NCBI RefSeq assembly: GCF_030687145.1
Contig: NZ_CP117460.1
Location: forward strand, 372,001-436,000
Reading direction: 5' to 3'
Length of the DNA: 64,000 bases
Source: Pseudomonas sp. FP1742
GTDB lineage: Bacteria > Pseudomonadota > Gammaproteobacteria > Pseudomonadales > Pseudomonadaceae
Shown in pieces: positions 54,932 through 64,000 of the stretch. The position numbers and the translations under genes are program-made. Numbering within the stretch: position 1 is the stretch's first letter; each line of letters opens with the position of its first letter. The notes beneath the pieces were generated by a model. It did no database searches. It worked only from the letters and a program-made list of their open reading frames with translations, and was not told the DNA's origin.

Positions 54932-56341
54932 ATGCAACAGCCAGCAAAAGGTTTGAAACGCGGGCTCTCTGCCCGACATATTCGCTTCATGGCACTGGGG
55001 TCGGCGATCGGCACCGGGCTGTTTTACGGTTCTGCCTCGGCTATTCAAATGGCCGGCCCCGCGGTCCTGCTCGCTTACCTGATCGGTGGCGCGGCGGTGT
55101 TCATGGTCATGCGCGCCCTTGGCGAGATGGCGGTGCATAACCCGGTGGCCGGTTCATTCGGCCAGTACGCCAGCACCTACCTGGGGCCAATGGCGGGCTT
55201 TATCCTCGGTTGGACCTACGCATTTGAAATGGTCATCGTCGGTATGGCCGACGTGACCGCATTCGGCATTTACATGGGTTTCTGGTTTCCGGAAGTCTCC
55301 CGCTGGATCTGGGTGCTGGGCATCGTTTCGGTGGTCGGCGGCTTGAACCTGTGCAACGTCAAAGTCTTCGGCGAAATGGAGTTCTGGTTGTCGCTGCTCA
55401 AGGTCGCGGCCATCGTCGCGATGATCCTCGGCGGTTTCGGCATCATGCTGTTCGGCATCAGCAATGCGCCCGGTGCCCAGGCGACCGATATCAGCAACCT
55501 CTGGACCCAGGGCGGCTTCATGCCCAATGGCGTGGGCGGCCTGATCGCCTCGTTTGCGGTGGTGATGTTTGCCTTTGGCGGTATTGAAATCATCGGCGTT
55601 ACCGCCGGTGAAGCCAAAGACCCGCAGCATGTGCTGCCTCGCGCGATCAATACCGTACCGTTGCGCATCCTGCTGTTCTACGTGCTGACGATGCTGGTGC
55701 TGATGTCGATCTTCCCGTGGCAGCAGATCGGCAGCCAAGGCAGCCCGTTCGTGCAGATTTTCGACAACCTGGGGATCAGCTCGGCGGCGACCATCCTCAA
55801 CATCGTGGTGATCTCGGCGGCGGTGTCGGCCATCAACAGTGACATCTTCGGTGCGGGCCGCATGATGTATGGCCTGGCTCAGCAAGGCCACGCCCCGAAA
55901 GGCTTCGCCCGCGTGTCGCGCAATGGCGTGCCGTGGTTGACGGTGATGGTGATGAGCTGCGCGCTGTTGCTGGGTGTGTTGCTGAACTACCTGATCCCGG
56001 AAAACGTCTTTCTGCTGATCGCCTCCATCGCGACTTTTGCCACGGTGTGGGTCTGGCTGATGATTCTGTTCACCCAGGTGGCCATGCGTCGCTCCATGAG
56101 TGCCGAGCAGGTCGCACAATTGAAATTCCCGGTGCCGTTCTGGCCCTATGCGCCGATGGCGGCGATTGCCTTCATGCTGTTCATCTTCGGCGTGCTGGGC
56201 TATTTCCCCGACACCCAGGCGGCGTTGATCGTCGGCGTGGTCTGGATTGTGTTGCTGGTGCTGGCCTATCTGACGTGGGTCAAACCGGCGGCAGGGCAGG
56301 CGGTACCGGTGGAGCAGGAACCTTCTTTTTCTCATCGATAA
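54932..56341 (+). CDS. hutT: amino acid permease, probable histidine permease
   Basis: 469 residues with twelve helices of the amino acid/polyamine/organocation superfamily (AAT family). Landmarks are [18 protein letters not shown] near residue 23 and [17 protein letters not shown] near 57 (TM1 and TM2). It should take up histidine by proton symport (HutTh by position), as a second route beside HutXWV. The mRNA start carries the candidate Crc/Hfq motif. HutI follows 17 bases after the stop, so the permease is co-transcribed with hutI and hutG. Confidence 0.82.
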   Translation: MQQPAKGLKRGLSARHIRFMALGSAIGTGLFYGSASAIQMAGPAVLLAYLIGGAAVFMVMRALGEMAVHNPVAGSFGQYASTYLGPMAGFILGWTYAFEMVIVGMADVTAFGIYMGFWFPEVSRWIWVLGIVSVVGGLNLCNVKVFGEMEFWLSLLKVAAIVAMILGGFGIMLFGISNAPGAQATDISNLWTQGGFMPNGVGGLIASFAVVMFAFGGIEIIGVTAGEAKDPQHVLPRAINTVPLRILLFYVLTMLVLMSIFPWQQIGSQGSPFVQIFDNLGISSAATILNIVVISAAVSAINSDIFGAGRMMYGLAQQGHAPKGFARVSRNGVPWLTVMVMSCALLLGVLLNYLIPENVFLLIASIATFATVWVWLMILFTQVAMRRSMSAEQVAQLKFPVPFWPYAPMAAIAFMLFIFGVLGYFPDTQAALIVGVVWIVLLVLAYLTWVKPAAGQAVPVEQEPSFSHR

Positions 56342-56358
56342 CCTAACGGAGGCCAAGG

Positions 56359-57564
56359 ATGAAAACGCTCTGGCAACACTGCCACGTCGCAACCATGGCG
56401 CAAGGCGTCTACTCGATCATCGAGGATGCGGCCATCGTGACGTCCGGTGCGCACATTCAGTGGATTGGTCCGCGCGATGAACTGCCGGCTGGTGAGTACC
56501 CGGCCGTCAATGACCTCAAGGGGGCCTGGGTCACTCCGGGCCTGATCGACTGCCACACCCACACGGTGTTCGGCGGCAACCGCAGCGGCGAATTCGAGCA
56601 GCGCCTGCAAGGCGTCAGCTACGCGGAAATCGCCGCAGCCGGCGGCGGCATTGCCAGCACCGTGCGCGCCACCCGTGCCGCCAGTGAAGATGAGCTGTTC
56701 GCCAGCGCTGCCAAGCGGCTGAAAAGCCTGATGCGCGATGGCGTGACCACGGTCGAAATGAAATCCGGCTACGGCCTGGACCTGGCCAGCGAACGCAAGA
56801 TCCTGCGGGTGATCCGTCGTCTCGGCTCCGAGCTACCCGTCAGCGTGCGCAGCACGTGCCTGGCGGCCCACGCCTTGCCGCCGGAATACGTCGACCGCGC
56901 CGACGCGTACATCGATCACATCTGCAGCGAAATGCTCCCGGCCCTGGCGGCTGAAGGGCTGGTGGATGCGGTGGACGCTTTCTGTGAATACCTGGCGTTT
57001 TCGCCAGAGCAGGTCGAGCGGGTGTTCGTCGCCGCGCAGAATCTTGGCTTGCCGGTGAAGCTGCACGCCGAGCAATTGTCGTCGTTGCACGGTTCGAGCC
57101 TGGCGGCGCGTTACCACGCGCTGTCCGCCGATCATCTGGAATTCATGACCGAAGACGACGCCATTGCCATGGCCAAGTCCGGCACCGTCGCGGTACTGCT
57201 GCCCGGCGCGTTTTACTTCCTGCGGGAAACCCAATTGCCGCCGATGGAAGCCCTGCGCAAACACGGTGTGAAAATCGCCATCGCCAGCGACCTCAACCCG
57301 GGCACTTCGCCGGCGTTGTCGTTGCGCTTAATGCTGAACATGGCCTGCACCTGCTTGCGCATGACCCCGGAAGAGGCGCTGGCGGGCGCAACTATCCACG
57401 CGGCCACCGCGTTGGGCATGGGCCAAACCCACGGTTCGCTGGAAGCCGGCAAGGTCGCAGACTTCGTCGCCTGGCAAATCGATCGTCCGGCCGACCTGTC
57501 GTACTGGTTGGGTGGCGATCTGGAAAAACGCGTCGTGCGTCACGGCGTTGAAACAAGCGTTTAG
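56359..57564 (+). CDS. hutI: imidazolonepropionase
   Basis: 401 residues of the amidohydrolase fold. The metal site [14 protein letters not shown] (near residues 72-85) is followed by KLHAEQLSS with a metal His near 236, SADHLEFM with His, and IASDLNPGT with Asp. It hydrolyses imidazolonepropionate to N-formimino-L-glutamate. The SD is AACGGAGG-like (ACGGAGGCC at 56345). The TAG stop overlaps the ribosome-binding site of hutG. Confidence 0.96.
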   Translation: MKTLWQHCHVATMAQGVYSIIEDAAIVTSGAHIQWIGPRDELPAGEYPAVNDLKGAWVTPGLIDCHTHTVFGGNRSGEFEQRLQGVSYAEIAAAGGGIASTVRATRAASEDELFASAAKRLKSLMRDGVTTVEMKSGYGLDLASERKILRVIRRLGSELPVSVRSTCLAAHALPPEYVDRADAYIDHICSEMLPALAAEGLVDAVDAFCEYLAFSPEQVERVFVAAQNLGLPVKLHAEQLSSLHGSSLAARYHALSADHLEFMTEDDAIAMAKSGTVAVLLPGAFYFLRETQLPPMEALRKHGVKIAIASDLNPGTSPALSLRLMLNMACTCLRMTPEEALAGATIHAATALGMGQTHGSLEAGKVADFVAWQIDRPADLSYWLGGDLEKRVVRHGVETSV

Positions 57565-57574
57565 GAGAGCAGTT

Positions 57575-58378
57575 GTGGATAAGGTTCTGAACTTCAAACA
57601 AGGCCGCGTGCCGCTGCTGATCAGCATGCCCCACGCCGGCCTGCGCCTGACTCCTGCGGTGGAAGCGGGGTTGATCCCCGACGCGAAAAGCCTGCCGGAT
57701 ACGGACTGGCACATCCCACGGCTTTACGAGTTTGCCGACGAACTGGGCGCCAGCACCCTGGCGGCCGAGTACTCGCGGTTTGTCATCGATTTGAACCGGC
57801 CGTCCGACGACAAGCCTTTGTATGTCGGCGCCACCACTGGTCTGTATCCGGCGACGCTGTTCGACGGCGTGCCGTTGTTCCGCGAAGGCCTGGAGCCGTC
57901 GGCTGCAGAACGGGCAATGTATCTGGAGCAGATCTGGACGCCGTACCACCGCACCTTGCAGGAAGAACTGGCACGGCTGAAAGCCGAGTTCGGCTATGCG
58001 CTGCTGTTCGACGCGCACTCGATCCGCTCGATCATCCCGCACCTGTTCGACGGCAAGCTGCCGGACTTCAACCTCGGCACCTTCAACGGCGCCAGTTGCG
58101 ATCCGCAGTTGGCCACACAGCTGGAAGCGATCTGCGCGAAGCACACCGATTACAGCCATGTGCTGAACGGTCGCTTCAAGGGCGGGCATATCACCCGGCA
58201 TTACGGCAACCCGGCCGAGAACATTCATGCCGTGCAACTGGAGTTGGGCCAGTGCACCTATATGGAAGAGTTCCAGCCGTTCCGTTATCGCCCGGACCTG
58301 GCTGCACCGACGCAAGTGGTGCTCAGGGAGTTGCTGCAAGGGTTGTTGGCGTGGGGGCGGCAGCGATATCAAGCTTAA
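57575..58378 (+). CDS. hutG: N-formylglutamate deformylase
   Basis: 267 residues from the GTG at 57575, with AGGAG (57563-57567) seven bases upstream; an earlier ATG lies inside hutI and is rejected. Landmarks of the family are LISMPHAGLRLTP near 16-28 (metal His), DLNRPSDDKPLY near 71, LLFDAHSIRS near 150 and FKGGHITRHYG near 206. It hydrolyses N-formylglutamate to glutamate and formate, completing the pathway from hutF. A REP pair ends the operon. Confidence 0.95.
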   Translation: MDKVLNFKQGRVPLLISMPHAGLRLTPAVEAGLIPDAKSLPDTDWHIPRLYEFADELGASTLAAEYSRFVIDLNRPSDDKPLYVGATTGLYPATLFDGVPLFREGLEPSAAERAMYLEQIWTPYHRTLQEELARLKAEFGYALLFDAHSIRSIIPHLFDGKLPDFNLGTFNGASCDPQLATQLEAICAKHTDYSHVLNGRFKGGHITRHYGNPAENIHAVQLELGQCTYMEEFQPFRYRPDLAAPTQVVLRELLQGLLAWGRQRYQA

Positions 58379-58387
58379 ACACTGACC

Positions 58388-58477
58388 TGTGGGAGCGGGC
58401 TTGCTCGCGAAGAGGGCGTGTCAGTCGACATTAATGTTGCCTGGTACACCGCCTTCGCGAGCAAGCCCGCTCCCACA
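58388..58477. repeat. REP inverted pair
   Basis: TGTGGGAGCGGGCTTGCTCG and CGAGCAAGCCCGCTCCCACA flank GTCAGTCGACATTAATGTTG. The spacer and flanks are nearly identical to the pair at 4622. Confidence 0.92.
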
Positions 58478-58635
58478 GGTCATCATTCGCCTCAATACCT
58501 GATCGGGACTGTCGCCACCGTGCAAAACACGGTCGCCACAGGTCACTTTTGCCGACTCGGCGCTGCGTAACGTTGTGGGCACGGTGCACAAAGACACCGG
58601 GCCCACAATAATCTGCTGCCGAGCGAGCCTTCCCG

Positions 58636-59583
58636 ATGAAACGACTGTTCAACCGCTGTCTGTTAATCCTCACCGGCACTGCTCTTCTGAGCACCAGCGT
58701 TTTCGCTAACGACCCCGCTTCCTGCAAGACCGTGCGCATGGGCGTGGTCAACTGGACCGACGTCATCGCCACCAGCGGCATGGCCGATGTGCTGCTCAAC
58801 GGTCTTGGCTACGAAAGCAAGCAAACCAGCGCCGTGCAACAAATCATCTTCGCCGGCATTCGCGACAAGCGTCTGGATATTTTCCTTGGTTACTGGAGAC
58901 CGGCGATGGACAAGAACATCGCCCCGTTCGTCGCCGCCAATCAGGTGAAAGTCATGGACAAACCGAGCCTGGCCGACGCCCAGGCAACACTCGCCGTACC
59001 TGACTACGTCGCTGCCGCCGGCCTGAAAACCTTCGCCGATATCGCCAGATTCAAGGAGCAGCTCGGTGGCAAGATCTACGGCATCGAGCCGGGCAGCGGC
59101 GCCAACACCACCATCAAAACCATGATCGAGACCAACCGCTTTGGCTTGAAAGACTTCAAACTGATCGAGTCCGGTGAGGCCGGGATGCTTGCCGCCGTGC
59201 AACGGGCGGTCAATCGCAAGGAGTTCGTGGTATTCGTCGGCTGGACCCCGCATCCGATGAACATCAACATGAACATCGCCTACCTGACCGGCAGCGAAGA
59301 CGTCTACGGCCCGAACGAAGGCGCGGCGACCGTTTCCACCGTGACCGCGCCGGACTATGCCGAGCGTTGCCCGAACGTGAACCGCCTGCTGGAAAACCTG
59401 ACCTTCACCGCGGCTCAGGAAAGCCAGTTGATGGTGCCGATCATGGAACGCAAGACGCCGCAGGATGTCGCCAAACAGTGGTTGCGTGATCATCCCGAAG
59501 ACCTTCAGCGCTGGCTGGCGGGTGTCAGCAGTTTCGATGGCAAGGATGGCGTGGCAACCGTTCAGGCCAGTTTGAAACACTGA
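58636..59583 (+). CDS. choline/betaine-type ABC transporter binding protein (orphan)
   Basis: 315 residues with a signal peptide (MKRLFNRCLLILTGTALLSTSVFA). The mature part is an OpuAC-type quaternary amine binding protein with MGVVNWTDVIATSGMADVLL near 35-54, the aromatic YWRPAMDK, IYGIEPGSGANTT and FVVFVGWTPHPMN, the last two carrying ligand-caging Trp/Tyr residues. The closest known relatives are choline or betaine receptors (CbcX/ChoX type). There is no permease or ATPase next to it. It may use HutWV, which are of the same transporter type, or an importer elsewhere. Confidence 0.82.
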   Translation: MKRLFNRCLLILTGTALLSTSVFANDPASCKTVRMGVVNWTDVIATSGMADVLLNGLGYESKQTSAVQQIIFAGIRDKRLDIFLGYWRPAMDKNIAPFVAANQVKVMDKPSLADAQATLAVPDYVAAAGLKTFADIARFKEQLGGKIYGIEPGSGANTTIKTMIETNRFGLKDFKLIESGEAGMLAAVQRAVNRKEFVVFVGWTPHPMNINMNIAYLTGSEDVYGPNEGAATVSTVTAPDYAERCPNVNRLLENLTFTAAQESQLMVPIMERKTPQDVAKQWLRDHPEDLQRWLAGVSSFDGKDGVATVQASLKH

Positions 59584-59695
59584 CTGGTCGAGCGAGACCA
59601 GCGTGGCGAGGAAACCGCTCCCACAGGGTTTTCGTCGCTCAAATCTCTCCCATCACCACAGACCCCCATTCCATTATTCGGCTGGCTGCAGGCTC

Positions 59696-60616
59696 ATGGC
59701 TTCTTATCCTCTCTCCGAACAAATGGCGGCTTTCGTCGAGAAAACCGTCAGCTTCAACAGCACTGACAGCAGCCTCACGGGGTTACGTCAGGCCTACCAC
59801 GAGATGTGCCGGGCGTTCACTCCGCCCTGTCCCGAGGGGCTTGAGGTGGTCGATTTCGAGTTGGCGGGAGTGGCGGTGCGCGCCTGGCAACCACCGGTTC
59901 CGCCGCCGACCAGCGGTTGGCCCTGCATTGTGTATCTGCATGGCGGCGGTTGGGTGGTGGGGGATCTGGATTCCCACGCCTTCATCTGCGCCGAACTGGC
60001 GTCGGCGCTCGGCGTACTGGTGATCGCCGTCGATTATCGGTTGGCGCCGGAGCATCCGTTTCCGGCAGCGTTCGATGATTGCCTGAGTGTCTGGCGAGCG
60101 CTGCAAACGGCGCCGTTTCAGCTCGACCCGGCGCGGACACTGGTGGCCGGCGACAGCGCTGGCGGCAACCTCGCCGCTGCGCTGTGCCTGGCCTTGCGCG
60201 ATGCCGGCGAACTGGCGCCTTGTGCACAGGTGCTGATCTACCCGGGCCTGGGCGGTGATCATCGATTGCCGTCGCGCAGCGAATGCGCCGACGCGCCGTT
60301 GCTCAGCAGCGGTGATCTGGATTGTTATCACGCGTTGTATTTACGCGGAACCCGACAGCCGGGCGCTTATGCGATGCCGTTGCTCGGCGACGATTTCAGC
60401 GGTCTGCCGCCGGCATTGATCGCCGTGGCGCAGTTCGACCCGTTGCGCGATGACGGCGTGCTCTACGCCGAGCGACTCGACGCCGCCGGCGGGAGCGCAA
60501 CGCTTTACTACGGAGAGGGGCTGGTCCACGGCTGTCTGCGGGCGCGGGGGCAGGTCGCCGAGGTCGACCGACTCTATGAAACCCTGCTCGGCTATTTGGC
60601 CGAGAAGACGGGCTGA
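59696..60616 (+). CDS. alpha/beta hydrolase, HSL (GDXG) esterase family
   Basis: 306 residues from the ATG at 59696 (MASYPLSEQMAAF); a longer in-frame start runs into REP-like sequence. Oxyanion motif HGGGW at residues 82-86, nucleophile Ser in GDSAGGN near 154-160, Asp in FDPLRDDG near 248 and His in LVHGC near 278. The HGGGW/GDSAGG pair defines the hormone-sensitive-lipase esterase group. Its natural ester substrate is unknown. Its neighbours are the binding protein and pip; the operon structure is unclear. Confidence 0.88.
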   Translation: MASYPLSEQMAAFVEKTVSFNSTDSSLTGLRQAYHEMCRAFTPPCPEGLEVVDFELAGVAVRAWQPPVPPPTSGWPCIVYLHGGGWVVGDLDSHAFICAELASALGVLVIAVDYRLAPEHPFPAAFDDCLSVWRALQTAPFQLDPARTLVAGDSAGGNLAAALCLALRDAGELAPCAQVLIYPGLGGDHRLPSRSECADAPLLSSGDLDCYHALYLRGTRQPGAYAMPLLGDDFSGLPPALIAVAQFDPLRDDGVLYAERLDAAGGSATLYYGEGLVHGCLRARGQVAEVDRLYETLLGYLAEKTG

Positions 60617-60731
60617 CAGACTCTGACGCTGCAAGGGGCATGCTCATTGAAGTAATTCGGGTTTATGATGCCGGACGGCAGAATAATAGAAGTCCCTACA
60701 GGGATGACCTCGACCCCTTACGGAGCGCGCA

Positions 60732-61703
60732 ATGCAGACTTTGTACCCGCAGATCAAACCCCACGCCCGGCACGATCTGGCCGTCGATGAAACCCACACG
60801 CTGTATGTCGACGAAAGCGGTTCACCGGAAGGTTTGCCGGTAGTGTTCATTCACGGCGGCCCCGGTGCCGGGTGCGATGCGCAAAGCCGCCGGTATTTCG
60901 ATCCGAACCTGTATCGCATCGTCACCTTCGACCAGCGCGGTTGCGGTCGCTCCACGCCCCACGCCAGCCTTGAGAACAACACCACCTGGGATCTGGTCGC
61001 CGACCTTGAGCGGATTCGCAAGCACCTGGGCATCGACAAATGGGTGCTGTTCGGCGGCTCCTGGGGTTCGACCCTGGCCCTGGCTTATGCGCAAACCCAT
61101 CCGGAGCGCGTGCACGGTCTGATTCTTCGCGGGATTTTTCTCTGCCGCCCCCAGGAAATCGAGTGGTTCTACCAATGTGGCGCCAGTCGTCTGTTCCCCG
61201 ATTACTGGCAGGACTACATCGCGCCGATCCCGCTGGACGAACGCGACGACTTGCTCACCGCTTTCCACAAACGCCTGGTCGGCAACGACCAGATCGCCCA
61301 GATGCATGCGGCCAAGGCCTGGTCCATCTGGGAAGGTCGTACCGCGACCCTGCGTCCGAATCCGCTGGTGGTCGACCGTTTCTCCGAACCTCAACGTGCG
61401 TTGTCCATCGCCCGTATCGAATGTCACTACTTCACCAACAACGCTTTCCTGGAGCCGAATCAGCTGATCCGCGACATGGGTAAGATCGCCCATTTGCCCG
61501 GCGTCATCGTCCATGGTCGCTATGACGTGATCTGCCCGCTGGACAACGCCTGGGAACTGCATCAAGCCTGGCCGAACAGCGAATTGCAGGTGATCCGCGA
61601 CGCCGGCCATGCGGCGTCCGAACCGGGGATCACCGATGCATTGGTACGCGCCGCCGATCAGATGGCCCGTCGCTTGCTCGACCTGTCGCCTGACGAAGCA
61701 TGA
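60732..61703 (+). CDS. pip: proline iminopeptidase
   Basis: 323 residues of the S33 alpha/beta hydrolase family. Landmarks are [10 protein letters not shown] near 38-47 (oxyanion hole), [12 protein letters not shown], and the nucleophile Ser in [11 protein letters not shown] near 107-117. Catalytic Asp is in [10 protein letters not shown] and His in AGHAASEPG near 293. It removes N-terminal proline from peptides. Its stop overlaps the dtd start by four bases. Confidence 0.95.
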   Translation: MQTLYPQIKPHARHDLAVDETHTLYVDESGSPEGLPVVFIHGGPGAGCDAQSRRYFDPNLYRIVTFDQRGCGRSTPHASLENNTTWDLVADLERIRKHLGIDKWVLFGGSWGSTLALAYAQTHPERVHGLILRGIFLCRPQEIEWFYQCGASRLFPDYWQDYIAPIPLDERDDLLTAFHKRLVGNDQIAQMHAAKAWSIWEGRTATLRPNPLVVDRFSEPQRALSIARIECHYFTNNAFLEPNQLIRDMGKIAHLPGVIVHGRYDVICPLDNAWELHQAWPNSELQVIRDAGHAASEPGITDALVRAADQMARRLLDLSPDEA

Positions 61704-62137
61704 AGGCCCTGCTGCAACGCGTGCGCGGCGCGCGAGTCGAGATCGCGGGAGAGGTGGTTGGGGCGATAGATCAGGGGTTGCTGGTGCTGGTGGCGGTCGA
61801 ACCCGACGATACGCGGGCCAGCGCCGACAAACTTCTGCATAAACTGCTTAACTATCGAGTATTCAGTGACGCCGAGGGCAAGATGAATCTGTCCCTGGCG
61901 GACGTGGGCGGCGGGTTGCTGCTGGTCTCGCAGTTCACCCTGGCCGCCGACACCAGGAACGGGTTGCGCCCAAGTTTTTCGACGGCGGCTCCTCCGGCCT
62001 TGGGTGAGGAACTTTTCGGCTATTTATTGGGCAAAGCGAAACAGGTGCATGGCACTGTGGCATCAGGTAGATTCGGCGCGGATATGCAGGTGCACCTGGT
62101 CAATGATGGCCCGGTAACCTTCCTGTTACAGACGTAA
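61700..62137 (+). CDS. dtd: D-aminoacyl-tRNA deacylase
   Basis: 145 residues. The family's SQFTLAAD motif near residue 77 and the substrate-proofreading Gly-cisPro motif (NDGPVTFLL near the C-terminus, GPVT) are present. The protein hydrolyses D-amino acids from mischarged tRNAs. The ATG overlaps the pip stop (ATGA), so the two are translated together. The 321-base gap to opgG follows. Confidence 0.95.
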   Translation: MKALLQRVRGARVEIAGEVVGAIDQGLLVLVAVEPDDTRASADKLLHKLLNYRVFSDAEGKMNLSLADVGGGLLLVSQFTLAADTRNGLRPSFSTAAPPALGEELFGYLLGKAKQVHGTVASGRFGADMQVHLVNDGPVTFLLQT

Positions 62138-62458
62138 AAGCGCTTGAAACATCTTTTTAAGGGCATTTCGGCTGAAAACAGGGGTTTTTCCCGATAAATA
62201 CTTGGTTTCCCCTGATGCGTTGTAACGCGGCCTACTAGATAATCGCGCGCTACGGGGATCAGCGTTCGTTGGTCCATTTTGACTTAGGTAGAGACTTGTC
62301 CGGGACCTGTTGGGGAATCATTTTGCCCCATGGGAGTCGGAACAATGCTCGCCAACTTGGCAAGAGTGGTTCGCAGGGTCGGTTTTTTAACACCGCACGC
62401 CTTGCTGACACTTTAACTGGCCGTTGGTTTTTTGATCTGTTTTCGGCGAGGGTTGCTC
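62138..62458 (+). other. opgG leader region
   Basis: These 321 bases contain no open frame of note and no REP. They are A/T-richer than the flanking genes. GATAAT at 62238-62243 could be a -10, but no -35 stands at the right distance. An SD-like GCGAGGG is at 62446-62452. The length suggests a long 5' leader. Confidence 0.4.
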
Positions 62459-64000
62459 GTGATTGTTAGTCCCTGTAATGCACCAAAATTGTCTGCCAAA
62501 CGGTTTCGAAACGCTCTGGTAGCGGGCTCTGCACTGCTCTGCCTGTTCAGCGCCGGCCAGCTTTGGGCATTCAATCTGGATGACGTATCGGTCAAGGCAA
62601 AAGAGCTGGCCGGGCAAAAATACGAAGCCCCGCGCAGTAACCTGCCGAATGAATTTCGTGAGATGAAATTCGCGGATTATCAAAAAATTCGCTTCCTCAC
62701 CGAAAAAGCCGAATGGGCTAACCAGAAAACCCCATTCAAGCTGTCGTTCTATCATCAGGGCATGCACTTCGATACGCCGGTGAAAATCAACGAAATCACG
62801 GCCAACACCGTCGAAGAGATCAAATACGACCCAAGTCGTTTCGATTTCGGCGATGTGAAGTTCGACCCTAAAGCCACCGAACAGCTGGGTTATGCCGGCT
62901 TCCGTGTGCTCTACCCGATCAACAAGGCCGACAAGCAAGACGAAATCATGACCATGCTCGGCGCGAGTTACTTCCGCGTCGTCGGCAAGGGCCATACCTA
63001 TGGCTTGTCCGCTCGCGGCATGGCCATCGATACCGCGTTGCCGTCCGGTGAAGAGTTCCCGCGTTTCACCGAGTTCTGGATTCAACAGCCGAAGCCGGGC
63101 GACAAGCACCTGGTGATCTTCGCCCTGCTGGATTCGCCGCGCGCCACCGGTGCCTATCGCCTGACCCTGCGTCCGGGCAGCGACACGGTCGTCGACGTCA
63201 AGGCCAAGATGTTCCTGCGTGACAAAGTCACCAAGCTTGGCGTTGCGCCGCTGACCAGCATGTTCCTGTTCGGCGCCAACCAGCCGTCGAAAGTGTTGAA
63301 CTACCGTCGCGAACTGCACGACTCCAGCGGTCTGTCGATCCATGCCGGCAATGGCGAATGGATCTGGCGTCCACTGAACAACCCGAAACACTTGGCCGTG
63401 AGCAACTTCTCGATCGAGAACCCGCGTGGCTTCGGCTTGCTGCAACGTGGCCGTGACTTCAGCCACTACGAAGACCTGGACGACCGCTACGACAAGCGCC
63501 CAAGTGCCTGGATTGAACCGAAAGGCGATTGGGGCAAGGGCTCCGTCGATCTGGTGGAGATTCCTACCGCCGACGAAACCAACGACAATATCGTTGCTTT
63601 CTGGAGCCCGGAAAAACTGCCGGAGCCTGGCCAGTCCCTGGATGTCGCCTATCGCATGCACTGGACCATCGACGAAGCGGCCCTGCATTCGCCGGACAGC
63701 GCCTGGGTTCAACAGACCCTGCGTTCCACGGGTGATGTGAAGCAGTCGAACCTGATTCGTCAGCCGGACGGCAGCGTGGCCTATCTGGTGGATTTCGAAG
63801 GCCCGTCCCTGCAAGTCTTGCCGGAAGATGCCGAAGTGCGCAGCCAGGTGAGCGTTGGCGACAACGCGGAGCTGGTCGAAAACAGCGTGCGTTACAACCC
63901 TGAAACCAAGGGCTGGCGCCTGACCCTGCGGATGAAGATCAAGGATCCGGGCAAGTCCACCGAGATGCGTGCGGCACTGGTCAAGACCATCACGCCTGCC
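62459..64000 (+). CDS. opgG: glucan biosynthesis protein G (cut by window edge)
   Basis: At least 514 codons visible from the GTG at 62459 (reading [20 protein letters not shown] when initiated), with GCGAGGG seven bases upstream. A twin-basic start and a hydrophobic segment ([18 protein letters not shown]) form the signal peptide; the mature domain begins FNLDDV. Family landmarks are [40 protein letters not shown] and [13 protein letters not shown]. OpgG is a periplasmic protein needed for the branched beta-glucans of osmoregulated periplasmic glucans. The glucosyltransferase opgH is expected downstream beyond the window. Confidence 0.95.
   Translation, partial: MIVSPCNAPKLSAKRFRNALVAGSALLCLFSAGQLWAFNLDDVSVKAKELAGQKYEAPRSNLPNEFREMKFADYQKIRFLTEKAEWANQKTPFKLSFYHQGMHFDTPVKINEITANTVEEIKYDPSRFDFGDVKFDPKATEQLGYAGFRVLYPINKADKQDEIMTMLGASYFRVVGKGHTYGLSARGMAIDTALPSGEEFPRFTEFWIQQPKPGDKHLVIFALLDSPRATGAYRLTLRPGSDTVVDVKAKMFLRDKVTKLGVAPLTSMFLFGANQPSKVLNYRRELHDSSGLSIHAGNGEWIWRPLNNPKHLAVSNFSIENPRGFGLLQRGRDFSHYEDLDDRYDKRPSAWIEPKGDWGKGSVDLVEIPTADETNDNIVAFWSPEKLPEPGQSLDVAYRMHWTIDEAALHSPDSAWVQQTLRSTGDVKQSNLIRQPDGSVAYLVDFEGPSLQVLPEDAEVRSQVSVGDNAELVENSVRYNPETKGWRLTLRMKIKDPGKSTEMRAALVKTITPA

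Noticed and set aside
1..64000. tRNA or rRNA genes
   Set aside because: No cloverleaf-type sequence with a proper T-loop (GTTCRANNC) and acceptor pairing, and no rRNA segment, was noticed on either strand. A dedicated search was not possible here.

Overview
The window is a chromosomal segment of a Pseudomonas of the fluorescens group. I infer this from the coding style (about 60 percent G+C, GTG and TTG starts), from more than a dozen copies of the GTGGGAGCGGGCTTGCTCGCG-type REP palindrome in the gaps, and from a complete Pseudomonas-type histidine utilisation (hut) locus. Almost all of it is core metabolism. I see no prophage, integrative element, CRISPR array, rRNA or tRNA.

Region 1 (1-8.2 kb): an AsmA-family protein cut by the left edge, a PanM/PanZ-like acetyltransferase, an OFA-family MFS transporter, a REP pair broken by the left end of an IS110-family element, and the histidine biosynthesis operon hisB-hisH-DUF2164-hisA-hisF. 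Region 2 (8.2-18 kb): an orphan periplasmic binding protein, a secreted trypsin-like protease that looks accessory, then the envelope and housekeeping neighbourhood of gpmI, envC, ctp, yibQ-like, yibN-like, grxC, secB and trmL. Region 3 (18-25 kb): a three-copy tandem repeat with a candidate small RNA or terminator, then ntrC-ntrB, two tandem DUF4124 genes, a secreted chorismate mutase and glnA. Clear sigma-54 and NtrC motifs lie upstream of glnA and NtrC boxes lie upstream of ntrB. Region 4 (25-42 kb): thiI, typA, a YkgJ-type cysteine cluster protein, glgP, a DUF2339-DUF3999 envelope pair, fbp, a DUF924 protein, an amino-acid chemoreceptor of the PctA type and two small lipoproteins (one a lipocalin).

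Region 5 (42-58.4 kb) is the hut locus. hutF faces hutC-hutD across a HutC operator. hutU has its own sigma-54 promoter with a HutC operator over the predicted start point. It is followed by an NCS1 permease (probable urocanate transporter), an ABC system (HutX-HutW-HutV), a first HAL-like lyase, the true histidine ammonia-lyase, a histidine permease, hutI and hutG. Together they import histidine and urocanate and convert them by the formylglutamate route (HutH, HutU, HutI, HutF, HutG) to glutamate, ammonia and formate. The upstream lyase lacks exactly the Ala-Ser-Gly tripeptide that forms the MIO cofactor while keeping full length. This is the most striking anomaly in the window.

Region 6 (58.4-64 kb): an orphan choline/betaine-type binding protein, an HSL-family esterase, proline iminopeptidase, D-aminoacyl-tRNA deacylase, and the start of opgG (osmoregulated periplasmic glucan synthesis), cut by the right edge.

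Two themes recur. The first is nitrogen control (NtrBC, glnA, hut, amino-acid chemotaxis). The second is REP elements placed at gene ends.
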